Positions 32,448-41,864 of a stretch of 64,000 nucleotides of DNA are shown in pieces. Position numbers and translations under genes: made by a program. Location of the stretch: contig NZ_JAPEOR010000005.1 of assembly GCF_026341125.1 (NCBI RefSeq), positions 98,193 to 162,192 of the forward strand, written 5' to 3'. Source of the DNA: Streptomyces sp. NBC_01142 (GTDB lineage: Bacteria > Actinomycetota > Actinomycetes > Streptomycetales > Streptomycetaceae). Every line of letters starts with the position of its first letter. The stretch's first letter is position 1. The notes beneath the pieces are model-generated. The model worked only from the letters and a program-made list of their open reading frames with translations. It was not told where the DNA came from and made no database searches.

Positions 32448-32748
32448 CGCCCGTGAGTCGCGGAAGAGGCCGGCCGCCGCTCGGCGCGCGGAGCGGTCCG
32501 CCGGCCGCGTGCGCGGCGTCGCGCCCGGCGGAGGTCAGCCGCAGCAGGTGGGGGTGGCCGCGGTGTTCGCCGCCGGGATCCGGTGCGCCAAGGAGGTGGC
32601 CGCAGGCGTCGAGGAATCCGGCGAGGCCGAGCACCTCCAGCGCGTGGGTGTCGGCCTCGCTGACGAGCATCGGGTGGATGCTGCCCGAGGGCCGGACGGC
32701 GGCGTCGCGCAGTGCCGCGAGCCGGCGGGGAGTCAGGCGGGGCGGCAT
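32434..32748 (-). CDS. Hypothetical winged-helix-like protein
   Basis: 104 residues, start ATG 32748, five bases after the stop of the upstream gene. LTPRRLAALRDAAVRPSG and HLLRLTSAGRDAAHAAGG look like a short winged-helix module common in actinobacterial plasmids. The 3' end overlaps the promoter at 32403-32447. Confidence 0.5.
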   Translation of the reverse strand: MPPRLTPRRLAALRDAAVRPSGSIHPMLVSEADTHALEVLGLAGFLDACGHLLGAPDPGGEHRGHPHLLRLTSAGRDAAHAAGGPLRAPSGGRPLPRLTGDRQT

Positions 32749-32753
32749 GGCCG

Positions 32754-33371
32754 TCAGCCCCAGACCACGTCGCGGCCGTGGTCGGCGCACCACCGGGCGA
32801 GATCGTGCAGCTCGACCAGGCGGTGCTGGAGGTAGCCGGCGCGGCGGCCGCCCATGTGGGTGCGCCCGCTCCAGTAGCCGTCGACGCCTGCGTCCTCGGG
32901 GGTCAGGGCGAGCGCGACCAGGACGCGGCCGAGGAAGTCCCGGGCCGGGAGCTGGCCCGCATCGCCCGCCGCGTACGGCCGCACGGCAGGATCCGGGACG
33001 GTGCCCGGCAGCACGTCCTCTTCGCGCGCGGCCGCGCAGAGCGCCGGCGTCGGGTCCGTGCCGGACGGCTCCGTTGCGGGAAAGCCGAGCAGGTCCGCCA
33101 GGCGCACCGCGTTGTGCTCCGAGACGTTCACCTCCGGGATGTCGCCGTCGGGGTCGACGCCGTGCACCCGCAGCGGGTAGTCGGGGCAGATGTCGGGCAT
33201 CCCGCAGCCGGGCAGCGGGCCCCGGGCGGAGCCCGCGGCGAGGACCTGGACCTCGGCGAGCGCGTCCTCGTACGAGGAGTGTCGCGCGGCGAGCTCGGTG
33301 GCCTGCTCGCAGCCGCAGCTGGCGGCGAATCGGCTGGCCGGTCGCCATTCGGCGGTGAAGGTCACGGACAC
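32754..33371 (-). CDS. Hypothetical protein
   Basis: 205 residues, start GTG 33371 with AAGGGG seven bases upstream. Cys-containing segments CGCEQATELAARHSSYEDAL and GCGMPDICPDYPLRVHG, and a basic Tyr-rich end (RAGYLQHRLVELHDLARW). Unknown family; probably co-transcribed with 33965 and 32748. Confidence 0.55.
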   Translation of the reverse strand: MSVTFTAEWRPASRFAASCGCEQATELAARHSSYEDALAEVQVLAAGSARGPLPGCGMPDICPDYPLRVHGVDPDGDIPEVNVSEHNAVRLADLLGFPATEPSGTDPTPALCAAAREEDVLPGTVPDPAVRPYAAGDAGQLPARDFLGRVLVALALTPEDAGVDGYWSGRTHMGGRRAGYLQHRLVELHDLARWCADHGRDVVWG

Positions 33372-33458
33372 GGGCGCACCCCTTCTTGTCTCTGTGCGGA
33401 GGATGAATGCCGGGGCGGTGGGCGGGTGTTGCGGCGTCCGCAGCACCCGCCCGCGGGG

Positions 33459-33965
33459 TCAGTAGCGCGCGGCGACCGGGCCGATCTCGTGGAGCGGCGA
33501 GGTGAACGGGCTCTCCATGCCGGGGTCCGTGCCGAACAGCATCCGGTGGATCGCGCGGGCGTGCAGCCATGCCTCGTCCCAGTCGCCGTCGCTGTTGATC
33601 GCGAAGCAGTCGGGGGCGAGCGTGTGAGCGCGCAGCATGACGGCGGTGACCGCCATGTCGTACGGCTTGGGCCTGGTGTCCCCCGTCTTGCAGAACGAGT
33701 AGGTGAAGCCCCGCTCGTCCTCGAAGTCAGGGTCCAGCTCGATCGCGAAGGTCTCGTAGTCCTCGTCCGCGGCCATCAGCCCGTTGACGACGATGGCGTC
33801 CTCGTCGATCCGGGGTACTCCGGTGCCCGCGCCGCCCGCGAGCGCGATGTCCTGGGTCTGCTCCACCAGGTCCAGGATCGCCGCGGCGTCCAGACGCAGT
33901 TGCAGCCAGATGGACCGGAAGTTCTCCGCCTTGGGCGTGTACGCGAAGTAGTTGGCGTGTCCCAT
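33459..33965 (-). CDS. Hypothetical plasmid-type protein
   Basis: 168 residues, start ATG 33965 with GGAG six bases upstream. It begins MGHANYFAYTPKAENFRSI and contains DPDFEDERGFTYSFCKTGD and KPYDMAVTAVMLRAHTLAPD. I regard it as a mobile-element protein of unknown function. First gene after a promoter with leader hairpin. Confidence 0.6.
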   Translation of the reverse strand: MGHANYFAYTPKAENFRSIWLQLRLDAAAILDLVEQTQDIALAGGAGTGVPRIDEDAIVVNGLMAADEDYETFAIELDPDFEDERGFTYSFCKTGDTRPKPYDMAVTAVMLRAHTLAPDCFAINSDGDWDEAWLHARAIHRMLFGTDPGMESPFTSPLHEIGPVAARY

Positions 33966-34009
33966 GGTGGAGCTCCTTGCGTCGGTGCGGGTTCGTGGCG
34001 TGCTGCTCT

Positions 34010-34075
34010 GGGCGCTTGCATCGCCCGATCAGCTATTCACTAATGTACTCCACGCGGGGGTGTGTGTCAACGTGG
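34010..34075 (-). promoter_or_regulatory. Recurring promoter with leader hairpin, copy 4
   Basis: TTGACA (34065-34070), 17-base spacer with CCCCC, TACATT (34042-34047). Leader hairpin 34010-34026: stem GGGCG/CGCCC, loop AUGCAAG. A CCACGAAC box follows. Confidence 0.75.
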
Positions 34076-34178
34076 GCGGGCGCTCCGGGTCGGACGTACC
34101 GACCGGTGCGGTCACGCCGTGCGCGATCGCGCATGCGCGGTGACCCGCTGCGCCCATCAGGGCCTCGGAGTTGGGTGG

Positions 34179-34463
34179 TCACGAGGGCGTGGGAGTGATC
34201 CAGTCCCGGATCGACGCGCGCCCGTCGGCGTTCCTGATGGAGAGGGGCCACAGGTCGCAGTAGTCGAGAACGGGGCGGCGGGGGCGGGTGCCGAGGAGAA
34301 GTTCGATCGTGACGCCCGCTTCATCGGCGATACAGGCGAGGTCCGTGGTGGACGGCTCGAGGTCGCCGGCCAGAAGGCGGGGAAGTTCTTCGTACTGAAG
34401 CGGCTGCCCCTGCGCCTGCAGGCGCGCAGCGAGGGTCCTGATGCGGTCGGAGACAGGGTTCAT
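34179..34463 (-). CDS. XRE-like HTH protein
   Basis: 94 residues, start ATG 34463 with GGAGG six bases upstream. YEELPRLLAGDLEPSTTDLACIADEAGVTIELLLGT follows the helix-turn-helix plan of Cro/C1 proteins, with the last helix in TIELLLG. Likely transcriptional regulator. Downstream gene of the 35096 unit. Confidence 0.55.
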   Translation of the reverse strand: MNPVSDRIRTLAARLQAQGQPLQYEELPRLLAGDLEPSTTDLACIADEAGVTIELLLGTRPRRPVLDYCDLWPLSIRNADGRASIRDWITPTPS

Positions 34464-34571
34464 TGGTGACCTCCGGGTCGGGTGGGTGGACTGCTGTACC
34501 GGGTGACGAACTCGGGTTCTCGCCGATGGCGGCGCATGCCCGGAGCCGGTCGGGCCCCGGGCGGACGGTTG

Positions 34572-35096
34572 CTACATCACCTGGCGGAGGTGCCGCTCGG
34601 GCTCGAAGGCGTCCGCGTAGTTCAGCTCCTTGCTGGGCTCGTAGATGCGGGCCTCCTCGAAGGCTTCCTGCCAGGGAAGCGGGTCGGCCCGCCCGTTGAT
34701 CAGCTCCCAGGCCCGGAACGTGTCGGCGCCGCCCTCCGGGTCCCTGGTCAGCACGGTGACGATCCCGCCGTCTTCCACCGCGCGTGCGGCGATGGCCAGG
34801 AGGCCCATCTCCTGGACCTCCCCCAGGACCTTGTTGTCCTTCTTCACCGCCAGCGCGAACAGGGCCGTGTCCTCCTCGTGCGAGAGGTGGACGGTCAGCG
34901 TGTGTGTGCCCCCGCCGAGACCGACGGTGATCGCACGCAGGAAGGCGGGCGGCAGCAGGCCGAACCCGTCCATGAACTCGTCGTGCGTCAGGCCCATGGC
35001 CGATGCCCTGCGCTCGATGAGCTCCCGGCACACGGTGCGGATGTGGCGCAGGCGCGGCCGGTTGTCCTTCGGGTCCGTCGGTTCGCTGGCGGTCAT
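34572..35096 (-). CDS. Hypothetical protein
   Basis: 174 residues, start ATG 35096, six bases after GGAGG. Contains DEFMDGFGLLPPAFLRAITVGLGGG and DTALFALAVKKDNKVLGEVQEMG. Soluble, acidic C terminus. Unknown family. Expressed from promoter copy 5. Confidence 0.55.
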   Translation of the reverse strand: MTASEPTDPKDNRPRLRHIRTVCRELIERRASAMGLTHDEFMDGFGLLPPAFLRAITVGLGGGTHTLTVHLSHEEDTALFALAVKKDNKVLGEVQEMGLLAIAARAVEDGGIVTVLTRDPEGGADTFRAWELINGRADPLPWQEAFEEARIYEPSKELNYADAFEPERHLRQVM

Positions 35097-35144
35097 GGCG
35101 CGCCTCCTGGGGGTGGGTGTTGCCCGGGTTCCCTCGAGCAGATA

Positions 35145-35182
35145 CCCACTAATGTACTCAGAGAAGGGATATACGTCAATCC
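35145..35182 (-). promoter_or_regulatory. Recurring promoter, copy 5
   Basis: TTGACG (35174-35179), spacer with CCCTTCTC, TACATT (35151-35156), AGTGGG. No GCAAG hairpin. Confidence 0.6.
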
Positions 35183-35259
35183 TTGGGCGTCATCCTGGGG
35201 TTGGGGGGCTGCCGGGACCAGGGGGTGCTGGGCTTGGACAGCGTCGTCGGGGCGAAGGC

Positions 35260-36453
35260 TCAGACGGTGCGGTCCCGGCGCTGGGCCATTTCCTGGGCGA
35301 GGTGGCCGCGGACCAGTGCCGCGGCCGCGCCCTCGGGGGAGTGGAACGGCTCCGTGATACCCGGCCCCGTCCAGCGTCCGTCGGCGGTGCGGCTCGTCGG
35401 CCCGAGCTCGGTGCGGCCCACGCGGACCGACTGCTCGCCAGCGTCGGTCGGTGCTCCGAGGCGGGCGCGAGCGAGCGCGTCGTTGATGTCGCGGACGGTG
35501 CCCAGGCGTCCGGTGTCGTCGAGTACCAGCGCGGTGGCCTCCAGGCGGCCGCCGGTCTCGGAGGCCAGGGCGGACAGTTCCCGAGCGAGGACACCCGGCT
35601 CCGACTCTGCGCCGCACACGGCGGTCGCCGCGGTCTCGTCGGCAGCCGTGCGGACGCACGCGAGCCGGGCGGCGGTCGAGCGGCAGTTCTTCGCGGACTG
35701 CGCGTAGCGGTCGCCGGGCATTGCGGTCATGGCCGCGTCGATCGCGGAGAGTTCGGCCGCCGCCGAGGACGTCGACTGCAGGTCACGCCAGATCCGGTGG
35801 AGGGTGTCCAGGTCCGCGTCGGCGCTGTGGCGCGCGGTGTACCTGCCGTTCAGATCAGCGGGCGGCTGCTCGGCGGTTGCCTCCAGGCGCACGCGCGCCT
35901 GGAGACAGAACGTCAGCAGCCGGGCCAGCGACAGCGCGAGCCACTCCCGGGTATCGCCCGTCGACTCGTCCAGCAGAGCCTGGGCGGGCGCCTGGACCAG
36001 GCGGAGCAGCCGTGCGACGCGCCGGCACCCGGCGCGGCTGTGCACGGCGTCCCGCTCGGCCCCCACGATCTCGAGGCCGCTGAGGATCGCGGCGACGTGC
36101 GGCTGGCGCAGGGCGTAGAAGGTGAAGGCCCGCGCCGTGGTGTCGATGAGCTCCTGTCGCTGCAGCGGGACGAGGCTGACGGCGACCCGGGCCTCGGGGG
36201 CGCCCGAGTACGCGGCGGCCGGCTCGTCCGGCAGGCCGTGGCCGGCGATGTGGAACATGACGGCGTCCCCGCCCGCGCCCTGCAGGCTCTGGCGGAGCGG
36301 CCCCTTGTCGGGGCCGACCCGGGCGAAGTGGCCGCCGCCGGCCGCCAGGACCTGGCCCACGGCATGGCCGTCGGCGGCAAGGACGTCGTGCGTGCCCGTG
36401 TCGGCCAAACGCAGCCGGAACGAGGGGAAGGCGTCGAGGGGTTCGGTGTCCAT
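35260..36453 (-). CDS. Hypothetical protein, 397 aa
   Basis: Start ATG 36453 with GGAG ten bases upstream. Ala/Arg/Leu-rich helices throughout, with RFRLRLADTGTHDV at the N terminus and HSPEGAAAALVRGHLAQEMA at the C terminus. KNCRSTAARLACVR resembles the helical linkers of the effector proteins, but no toxin-like motif was found. Unknown family. Confidence 0.55.
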   Translation of the reverse strand: MDTEPLDAFPSFRLRLADTGTHDVLAADGHAVGQVLAAGGGHFARVGPDKGPLRQSLQGAGGDAVMFHIAGHGLPDEPAAAYSGAPEARVAVSLVPLQRQELIDTTARAFTFYALRQPHVAAILSGLEIVGAERDAVHSRAGCRRVARLLRLVQAPAQALLDESTGDTREWLALSLARLLTFCLQARVRLEATAEQPPADLNGRYTARHSADADLDTLHRIWRDLQSTSSAAAELSAIDAAMTAMPGDRYAQSAKNCRSTAARLACVRTAADETAATAVCGAESEPGVLARELSALASETGGRLEATALVLDDTGRLGTVRDINDALARARLGAPTDAGEQSVRVGRTELGPTSRTADGRWTGPGITEPFHSPEGAAAALVRGHLAQEMAQRRDRTV

Positions 36454-36527
36454 GAGCGTGTGACTCCTGATGCGGAAGGTGAGAGGCGAGCGGGCGCGCC
36501 TGCTGCCGGCCTGGCGCCGACCGGCGA

Positions 36528-37193
36528 TCAGACGGTGTTGCCGACGGGAGCGACGGGCGCGCGACGGGTGGTGCCGAACCAGTTGGTCTCGTACTGGAAG
36601 TCGGCGAAGGGGCCGGTCAGCTGCATGCCCCACCGCTCGAGGTTGGCGGCAAGGCGCCGGTCGGACTCGGCCGCCTCGAAGCCGGTCACGTTGTAGAACA
36701 TGCGGCGGGGCTCGTGGGAGCAGCCGCATGCGCACACCAGCCGCGCGGCGATCGTGCCATCGGTGCTGTACCGGGCCAGCTCGACGCACACGAACCCCGT
36801 GGCGCACTGCTCGGCGCGCTGCGCGTCCCACGCGTCGCGGGCGTCGTAGAGCGCAGTCCGTGCCTCCTGCACCATCGCCTCGGTGATTCCGTCCGCGGTG
36901 AAGTCGCCCCAGGTCTTGCGTCCGTCGGTCACCTCGTGGACCAGGTTGGACAGGGCGACCGCCACGCAGGTCAGTTCGAAGCCCAGGTTGAAGCCGTCGC
37001 CGTAGCCGGAGCCGGTCTCCCGCACGGGCCTGTGGCACAGGAGGTAGGCGCCCTCCCCGTCCACCGGCGTGGCGTCCTTCAGGACCGCCCGGACGACGGG
37101 GTAGTCCCCGGACGGGCAGTACTGGGCGATGTCGTGCGCGTACAGCTCGGCAGGAAGCCTGAAGGCGCCGGCCGGTGCGGACAGTGCGGTCAT
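36528..37193 (-). CDS. Hypothetical protein
   Basis: 221 residues, start ATG 37193. Contains CACGCSHEPRRMFYNVTG and an aromatic end (FADFQYETNWFGTT). The Cys/His cluster may bind metal. Unknown family, same unit as its neighbours. Confidence 0.5.
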   Translation of the reverse strand: MTALSAPAGAFRLPAELYAHDIAQYCPSGDYPVVRAVLKDATPVDGEGAYLLCHRPVRETGSGYGDGFNLGFELTCVAVALSNLVHEVTDGRKTWGDFTADGITEAMVQEARTALYDARDAWDAQRAEQCATGFVCVELARYSTDGTIAARLVCACGCSHEPRRMFYNVTGFEAAESDRRLAANLERWGMQLTGPFADFQYETNWFGTTRRAPVAPVGNTV

Positions 37194-37252
37194 GAGGATC
37201 TCTCGTCTCAGTGGGAGCGGGGCCCACCGGCCGGTGGGCTCGCGCTGCATGG

Positions 37253-37573
37253 TCAGGCGACGCGGAGCAGCAGCCGCAGTGCCTCGGGGCGGACTTCGTC
37301 GTCCCGCACGATGGAGCCGTCCGCGGCCGCCCAGTACGCCTCGGTGCCGCTGTCGCGGACGATGACGGTGCGCATCAGGGTGCGCGAGCCGTCGGTGACG
37401 ACGTCGCCGCAGCGGAAGAGGCCGACGATGATCTCGACGTCCAGGTCGTCCTCGGACTCGAACTCGATGTACGTGCGGGGCGAGAGCTCGAGGCATCCCG
37501 GCCCGGACCGCTCGACGGTCGCGGAGACGGTGACGCGGACGCGGTCGCCCGGGGACAGGCGGGGGATCGGCAC
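37253..37573 (-). CDS. Hypothetical beta-rich protein
   Basis: 106 residues, start GTG 37573, four bases after AGGAGG. Alternating strands: RVRVTVSATVERSG, YIEFESEDDLDVEIIVG, TLMRTVIVRDSG. Unknown family. Confidence 0.5.
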   Translation of the reverse strand: MPIPRLSPGDRVRVTVSATVERSGPGCLELSPRTYIEFESEDDLDVEIIVGLFRCGDVVTDGSRTLMRTVIVRDSGTEAYWAAADGSIVRDDEVRPEALRLLLRVA

Positions 37574-37672
37574 GAAGCCTCCTGGGTGGCGGGTGGACGG
37601 CCGAAGGGCCGGTGAGTGAGAACCCGGGCTGACCTGCGGGGGAGAAGTGGTGTCCCCCCGGTCGCCAGTGAT

Positions 37673-38074
37673 TCAGACGGCGAGGGCGAGCGCCTGGCGC
37701 GCCGCACAGGCGCAGGAGGACGTACCGGTCGGCACGGGGAGCTGCGCGGCGGGGATAACCATGACGAGCTCGTCCGGCCGCCACACGAAGGACTCGCCGT
37801 CCAGCGCCAGCGACTCGCCTGCGGCGTCCATCGCGGGTGCGGTCTCGAAGGTGGCGTAGGTGTGCACGCCCCAGAACATCCCTCGCCGGGGGGCGGTCGG
37901 CTGCTCGCAGTCGCCGAGGTACCAGTCGCCGGGCTGGACATCACGGGCGGCCACCACGCGCAGTGCGGCGGGATCGGCCTCGGCCGGCGGCTGCTGGTAG
38001 GCGTAGCCCGGGGAGTCGGCGAGCGGGCGGGCGGTCACGATGACCGGGATGAACGCGACGTCGATGACGGCCAT
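37673..38074 (-). CDS. Hypothetical protein
   Basis: 133 residues, start ATG 38074 with AGGAG upstream. VIDVAFIPVIVTARPLAD, then GDWYLGDCEQP and a Cys-Ala-Cys near the end. Unknown family; first gene of promoter copy 6. Confidence 0.5.
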   Translation of the reverse strand: MAVIDVAFIPVIVTARPLADSPGYAYQQPPAEADPAALRVVAARDVQPGDWYLGDCEQPTAPRRGMFWGVHTYATFETAPAMDAAGESLALDGESFVWRPDELVMVIPAAQLPVPTGTSSCACAARQALALAV

Positions 38075-38123
38075 GGGCAGGGCTCCTCGGCTTGGGGCGG
38101 TGGGCGTCCGTGGTCTCGGGTCC

Positions 38124-38196
38124 GGTGCTTGCTTCACCAACCCGATAACTCTAATGTACTCCATAGTGGGGATTGGGGCAACATTTAAGGGTCAAT
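38124..38196 (-). promoter_or_regulatory. Recurring promoter with leader hairpin, copy 6
   Basis: GACCC box (38189-38193), TTGCC, CCCC, TACATT (38153-38158). Leader hairpin 38124-38138: stem GGUG/CACC, loop AAGCAAG. The stem differs from the GGCG/CGCC type by paired changes. Confidence 0.7.
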
Positions 38197-38214
38197 CGCG
38201 GTGTGCGGCGGGGT

Positions 38215-38519
38215 TCCGCTACGCCATGCACCGTGCTGCAGATGGGGCAACGGGTGCAGCACCGAGCCCCTCCGTGCTCCGGAGATCACGGCCCAAGGCC
38301 CGTCGGCAGCAGCCCCGGGCAGCGATCGCCGCTGCGCCGCGCTGCACGCGTGACCTGCGAATTCGACTGGCGCGGGACCGAAGCGGAGCAGCCGCAGCCG
38401 AGTGCAGCGCCGAGCAGCGCGGAGGCGGGCACCGCCGGGAAGCCGGTATGCAGCGCCCCGTGCTGCGCGCTGCTGCGGGGCAGCGCGATGTGCTGCACGC
38501 TGCCCCGGCGGGAGGCTGC
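38215..38519. repeat. GCAGC/GCTGC-dense non-coding island 1
   Basis: About 300 bases without a credible gene. GCAGC or GCTGC, often as TGCTGCA or TGCAGC, recurs roughly every 15-20 bases. It lies between the stop at 38520 and promoter copy 6. A similar island is at 42225-42620. Confidence 0.5.
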
Positions 38520-39554
38520 TCAGGCGTTCGCGGGCGCGGTGAGGAGGTCCGCGATGAAGGCGGCGGCGTGCGCCGAATCCGTCGCGCAGTCGGGACGGGC
38601 GTGCGTGGCCGGCGCACCGAAGACCGGGTCGCCGACCGGCTCGCCGCTGCTGTCATGACGGAAGACGACCCAGCCGCGGTGGGCTGCGGGAACGTGCCCA
38701 GTCGAGCCGGTCCGGTCCGCGATGGACAGGTGGGCGCTGGACCACACGTCATCCGCCGGGGTGCCGAAGTCCAGGGCGACGGCGTACGCGTTGTCCCAGG
38801 AGGCCGGGGTGATGCCGTACTCGCCGAGCGCGCGCACCAGTTCGGCGCCGGCCGAGGTACGCGGCTCGGCGAACCACTGGGCCACCGCCCGCGCGCCACG
38901 GTCGACCGTTTCCACGCTGGCCACGCCGCGGGACTCGAAGACGGTGGCCACCTCGTGGAAGTCCGCTCCGCCGTCGGGTTCCCAGGCCACCGCGCTGAAT
39001 CCGTCCGGCCAGCCGTCGGAGGCCGTGAACACCTGAAGCAGCACATGCGGCCCCTTCAGAGCGGCATCCTGCGGGACATGAGCCGGGTGCGCGAACACCA
39101 CACCTTCCTCGGCATCGTAGAAGCCGGCCACATCCGCACCCCGGAGCGCGTTCAGCAGCCGCTGCGCGGAACCGGGCACAGGCTCGGGCGCGCGGCCGGC
39201 GAACCACAAGGCCGCGTAGTCGACGACCGCGGCCGCGCAGCGCCGGGCGTCCTCGGTGATGCTCAGCGCCGGATCTCCGGCGAAGACGACGTCAACGAAC
39301 TCATGGTCCGGCTCATACAGGGAGGCGGACCACGGCTCGTCGTGCTCGGCAACGGGCCGGTCGGCGCTCTCCCCGGAAGCGATCAGCACGTGCGGGTGGT
39401 CCCGGACGTCGTCGCCGCAAACGGTGGGGTTCAGCGGGACGGCGAGCGCGGTGACGCCGCCCTCCTCGTACGGGTAAGCGGGGTAGCCGTGGGCGCTGAG
39501 CGCGGCCGACACGACGTCGCCCACGGTGCGGTGAACCATCGGAGCAGAATCCAT
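38520..39554 (-). CDS. Hypothetical protein, 344 aa
   Basis: Start ATG 39554 with GGAAGGA upstream. Two related segments seem present: EPWSASLYEPDHEFVDVVFAG...CAAAVVDYAALWFAG and EPDGGADFHEVATVFESRG...GARAVAQWFAEP, suggesting an internal duplication. Acidic and soluble. Family unknown. Confidence 0.55.
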   Translation of the reverse strand: MDSAPMVHRTVGDVVSAALSAHGYPAYPYEEGGVTALAVPLNPTVCGDDVRDHPHVLIASGESADRPVAEHDEPWSASLYEPDHEFVDVVFAGDPALSITEDARRCAAAVVDYAALWFAGRAPEPVPGSAQRLLNALRGADVAGFYDAEEGVVFAHPAHVPQDAALKGPHVLLQVFTASDGWPDGFSAVAWEPDGGADFHEVATVFESRGVASVETVDRGARAVAQWFAEPRTSAGAELVRALGEYGITPASWDNAYAVALDFGTPADDVWSSAHLSIADRTGSTGHVPAAHRGWVVFRHDSSGEPVGDPVFGAPATHARPDCATDSAHAAAFIADLLTAPANA

Positions 39555-39653
39555 CGGGGCAGGGTCCTTCCAAGCGGTGGGCGGGGGAGCAGGGGAAGCG
39601 GGCCGGAGAAGCCGGGGGCTCACGCCCGGCCGGGGTGATCGCGGGCCGGGGCG

Positions 39654-40343
39654 TCAGGGGGAGTGGAAGACGAGGTGCACGGGGTAGCGCGTGGGCGGGG
39701 TTCCGTCGCGGTGGCGGACGAGGATCACCCCGTCCTCGCCGACTTCGTGCCACACGCCGGCGTCGTCGATGACGGACACCACCCCGGGCACGTCGCCGTC
39801 GGCGGCACGGATCACGACGTGCTGACCCCAGCGCAACCGGGATGGATCGACCGGACGGCCGGTCAGCCAGGGCAGCACGTTGTCCCGGTAGTGGTGGAGC
39901 GCTCCGAGCTCGCTCATGAGCCGCTTGCCGAACACGCACCGGGCGGCGGTGCTCCAGAAGGTGGGAACGCGGCGGCAGATCGAGCAGCGGGCGGTCTCCT
40001 CGCGGATCGCGTCGACCAGCTCGGCGTGACTGTCGGCGATCTGCCGCGCGGTGGGGCGCAGCGCCGGGTCGACGTGGACCAGGCCGTGCGGATAGGCGGA
40101 GGTGGTCTGGCCGTCGGGCTGATCGAGGACGACCACCCGGTTGCGGGCCGAGGCGTCCAGATGGGTACGGAGGACGGTGTGAGGCGCCCGCTCGGGGTCG
40201 CGGGGGCGGAACACCCGCGTCCCCGCCGGGTACTGCAGCACGGACTCGACCTGATGGGGTGCGCGGCGCGGCACGGGGGAGCCGGCCGAAGCGCGGGGCG
40301 CCTCGGCGGCCGGCGCGGGCACCGGGGCCTTGGGAGAAGTCAA
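39654..40343 (-). CDS. Hypothetical protein with CxxC
   Basis: 229 residues from TTG 40343, supported by AAGGA six bases before it and by overlap with the upstream stop (TTGA). Contains RCSICRRVPTFWSTAARCVFG, a probable zinc site, and a C-terminal beta-rich GQHVVIRAADGDVPGVVSVIDD. Unknown family. Confidence 0.5.
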   Translation of the reverse strand: MTSPKAPVPAPAAEAPRASAGSPVPRRAPHQVESVLQYPAGTRVFRPRDPERAPHTVLRTHLDASARNRVVVLDQPDGQTTSAYPHGLVHVDPALRPTARQIADSHAELVDAIREETARCSICRRVPTFWSTAARCVFGKRLMSELGALHHYRDNVLPWLTGRPVDPSRLRWGQHVVIRAADGDVPGVVSVIDDAGVWHEVGEDGVILVRHRDGTPPTRYPVHLVFHSP

Positions 40344-41344
40344 CGGACGTCCTTGGTGAGCGCGGTGAGGTTGACCGGCGGGGCGATGCGGACGCAGCCG
40401 GACAGGGCGCGGCGGAAGGGGCGTCCGCCGAGGCCGGCGAGGACGACCAGCGGCATGCCGGTCACGGGATCGTTGCCGGGAGCGGCATCGATGACCTTGG
40501 CGCGGCCGGTGATCTGGCTGCCGCCCACGGCGAACTCGACGATGTCTCCGTCACCGATGCCGGACACGCGCCGTGGCGGCGGGGGCGGGGTGACGGTGCC
40601 CATCAGCAGGTGCCGTTCGTACGCCCTGGCCGACCACAGCTCGTACTCCCAGTCGGTGGGCAGGTCGTCGAGCGTGACGTCCCGGTAGGTGCGCTCGACG
40701 GCGACCTCCATCGGCATCAGGTCGTACGGGGACCGGGTGCAGCGCGAGCAGTCGTACATGTCCCCTTCGGCGGGGAGCCGCTGGCCCATGTCCCAGTCGG
40801 TGCGACCGTGTTCGCGCCGGTGCAGCTCGGCGAGGCGGGCCAGTTCGGCGCGGACGCCGTCGCCGGTCGGCAGGACGGCGGGCCCCTGGCGGTAGAGCCG
40901 GTAGAAGCGGGAGCTGTCCGGGTTGGGCGGCGGCGGGGTGGGGTCGCCCTGGGCGGGCAGTTCATCCAGGCCGATCGGCCGGCACGTGATGACCGTGTGC
41001 TCCTCGGACAGGCGGTCCACGACGATCCCCGGCTGACGGAACGCCCAGTGGTCGCGCACGCAATAGGGGACGGAGATGCGCGCCCGGTCCTGGGCGGCGC
41101 GGGCGTTGCGGTGCCGGGAGTGGATGACCCACGCGACGCTGTGGATCCGGGCCAGAGGGAAGTCGTGGTCGGGCTCGACCACGGTGTGGCGGCCGGACCG
41201 GTGCGCCTCGGTCGGCTCGAACGAGACGCGGACGGCCGGGTTGTACGACGACCCCTGACGGCGCAGGGAGGCGACGGTGTCGAGGTGGGCGCCGTTCAGG
41301 ACGACGGCGCCGACGTACAGGTTCTTGGCTGCGGTGCTGCGCAT
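40340..41344 (-). CDS. Hypothetical protein, 334 aa
   Basis: Start ATG 41344 with GAAGGA upstream. YDCSRCTRSPYDLMP is a Cys pair, and the C terminus (DIVEFAVGGSQITGRAKVID) mirrors the beta-rich end of the downstream protein, so both may carry the same module. Coupled to the 40343 gene. Confidence 0.55.
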   Translation of the reverse strand: MRSTAAKNLYVGAVVLNGAHLDTVASLRRQGSSYNPAVRVSFEPTEAHRSGRHTVVEPDHDFPLARIHSVAWVIHSRHRNARAAQDRARISVPYCVRDHWAFRQPGIVVDRLSEEHTVITCRPIGLDELPAQGDPTPPPPNPDSSRFYRLYRQGPAVLPTGDGVRAELARLAELHRREHGRTDWDMGQRLPAEGDMYDCSRCTRSPYDLMPMEVAVERTYRDVTLDDLPTDWEYELWSARAYERHLLMGTVTPPPPPRRVSGIGDGDIVEFAVGGSQITGRAKVIDAAPGNDPVTGMPLVVLAGLGGRPFRRALSGCVRIAPPVNLTALTKDVR

Positions 41345-41403
41345 GTGCTCCTTCAGTTGCTGGTGTGCGTGCCGCCCGAGCCTCATCCGGGGGCTCTGCG
41401 CGG

Positions 41404-41610
41404 TCAGCCCGTGCCAGTCGTAGCCGCGCCCTTGACGGCCGCATCGAAGACCAGATCCCGCGCTTCGCGGGGCTCGAGCAGTGCCGAGATGGTGAGGTCC
41501 TGGATCATCTCGGCCATGTCCCACGGGCCGAAGGTGCGGCCGGGGAGGGCGGAGAACTCGGCGGTGTAGCGGCCGCGGGCGGCGTGAACGGTGACGGTGG
41601 GGGCTGACAT
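41404..41610 (-). CDS. Hypothetical small protein
   Basis: 68 residues, start ATG 41610, ten bases after GGAGGA. Contains FGPWDMAEMIQDLTISALLEP. Unknown. Promoter copy 7 lies ~200 bases upstream, leaving a long leader. Confidence 0.5.
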   Translation of the reverse strand: MSAPTVTVHAARGRYTAEFSALPGRTFGPWDMAEMIQDLTISALLEPREARDLVFDAAVKGAATTGTG

Positions 41611-41814
41611 GGGCGGGCGTTCCTCCGAGGCGAGGGGCGTCGGGTGCGTCCGGGCCCGCCGGCTCACGGGCAGGTGGCGGCGGTTTACCCGTCGCGGGGT
41701 GGGGTGGCGTAATGCCAGGTCAGGGCGTGCCGGCCTGGCGCCGGGAAGTGGTGTCCCCTCGGGGAAGGGGCGTGTCCGGGTTGGGTCGGGGGACCGAAGT
41801 CGCCCCCTTTCCTG

Positions 41815-41864
41815 ATTCACTAATTTACTCAGAATCGCCTATGAGTCAAGTTTAATGCGTCACG
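41815..41864 (-). promoter_or_regulatory. Recurring promoter, copy 7
   Basis: TTGACT (41844-41849), 16-base spacer, TAAATT (41822-41827), AGTGAA. GACGC box upstream. A TGGTGTCCCC word lies in the leader near 41748. Confidence 0.6.

Noticed and set aside
35260..37227. 655-residue frame covering two genes
   Set aside because: Its first third overlaps the well-supported gene at 36528-37193 in another frame; ATG 36453 has a proper site.
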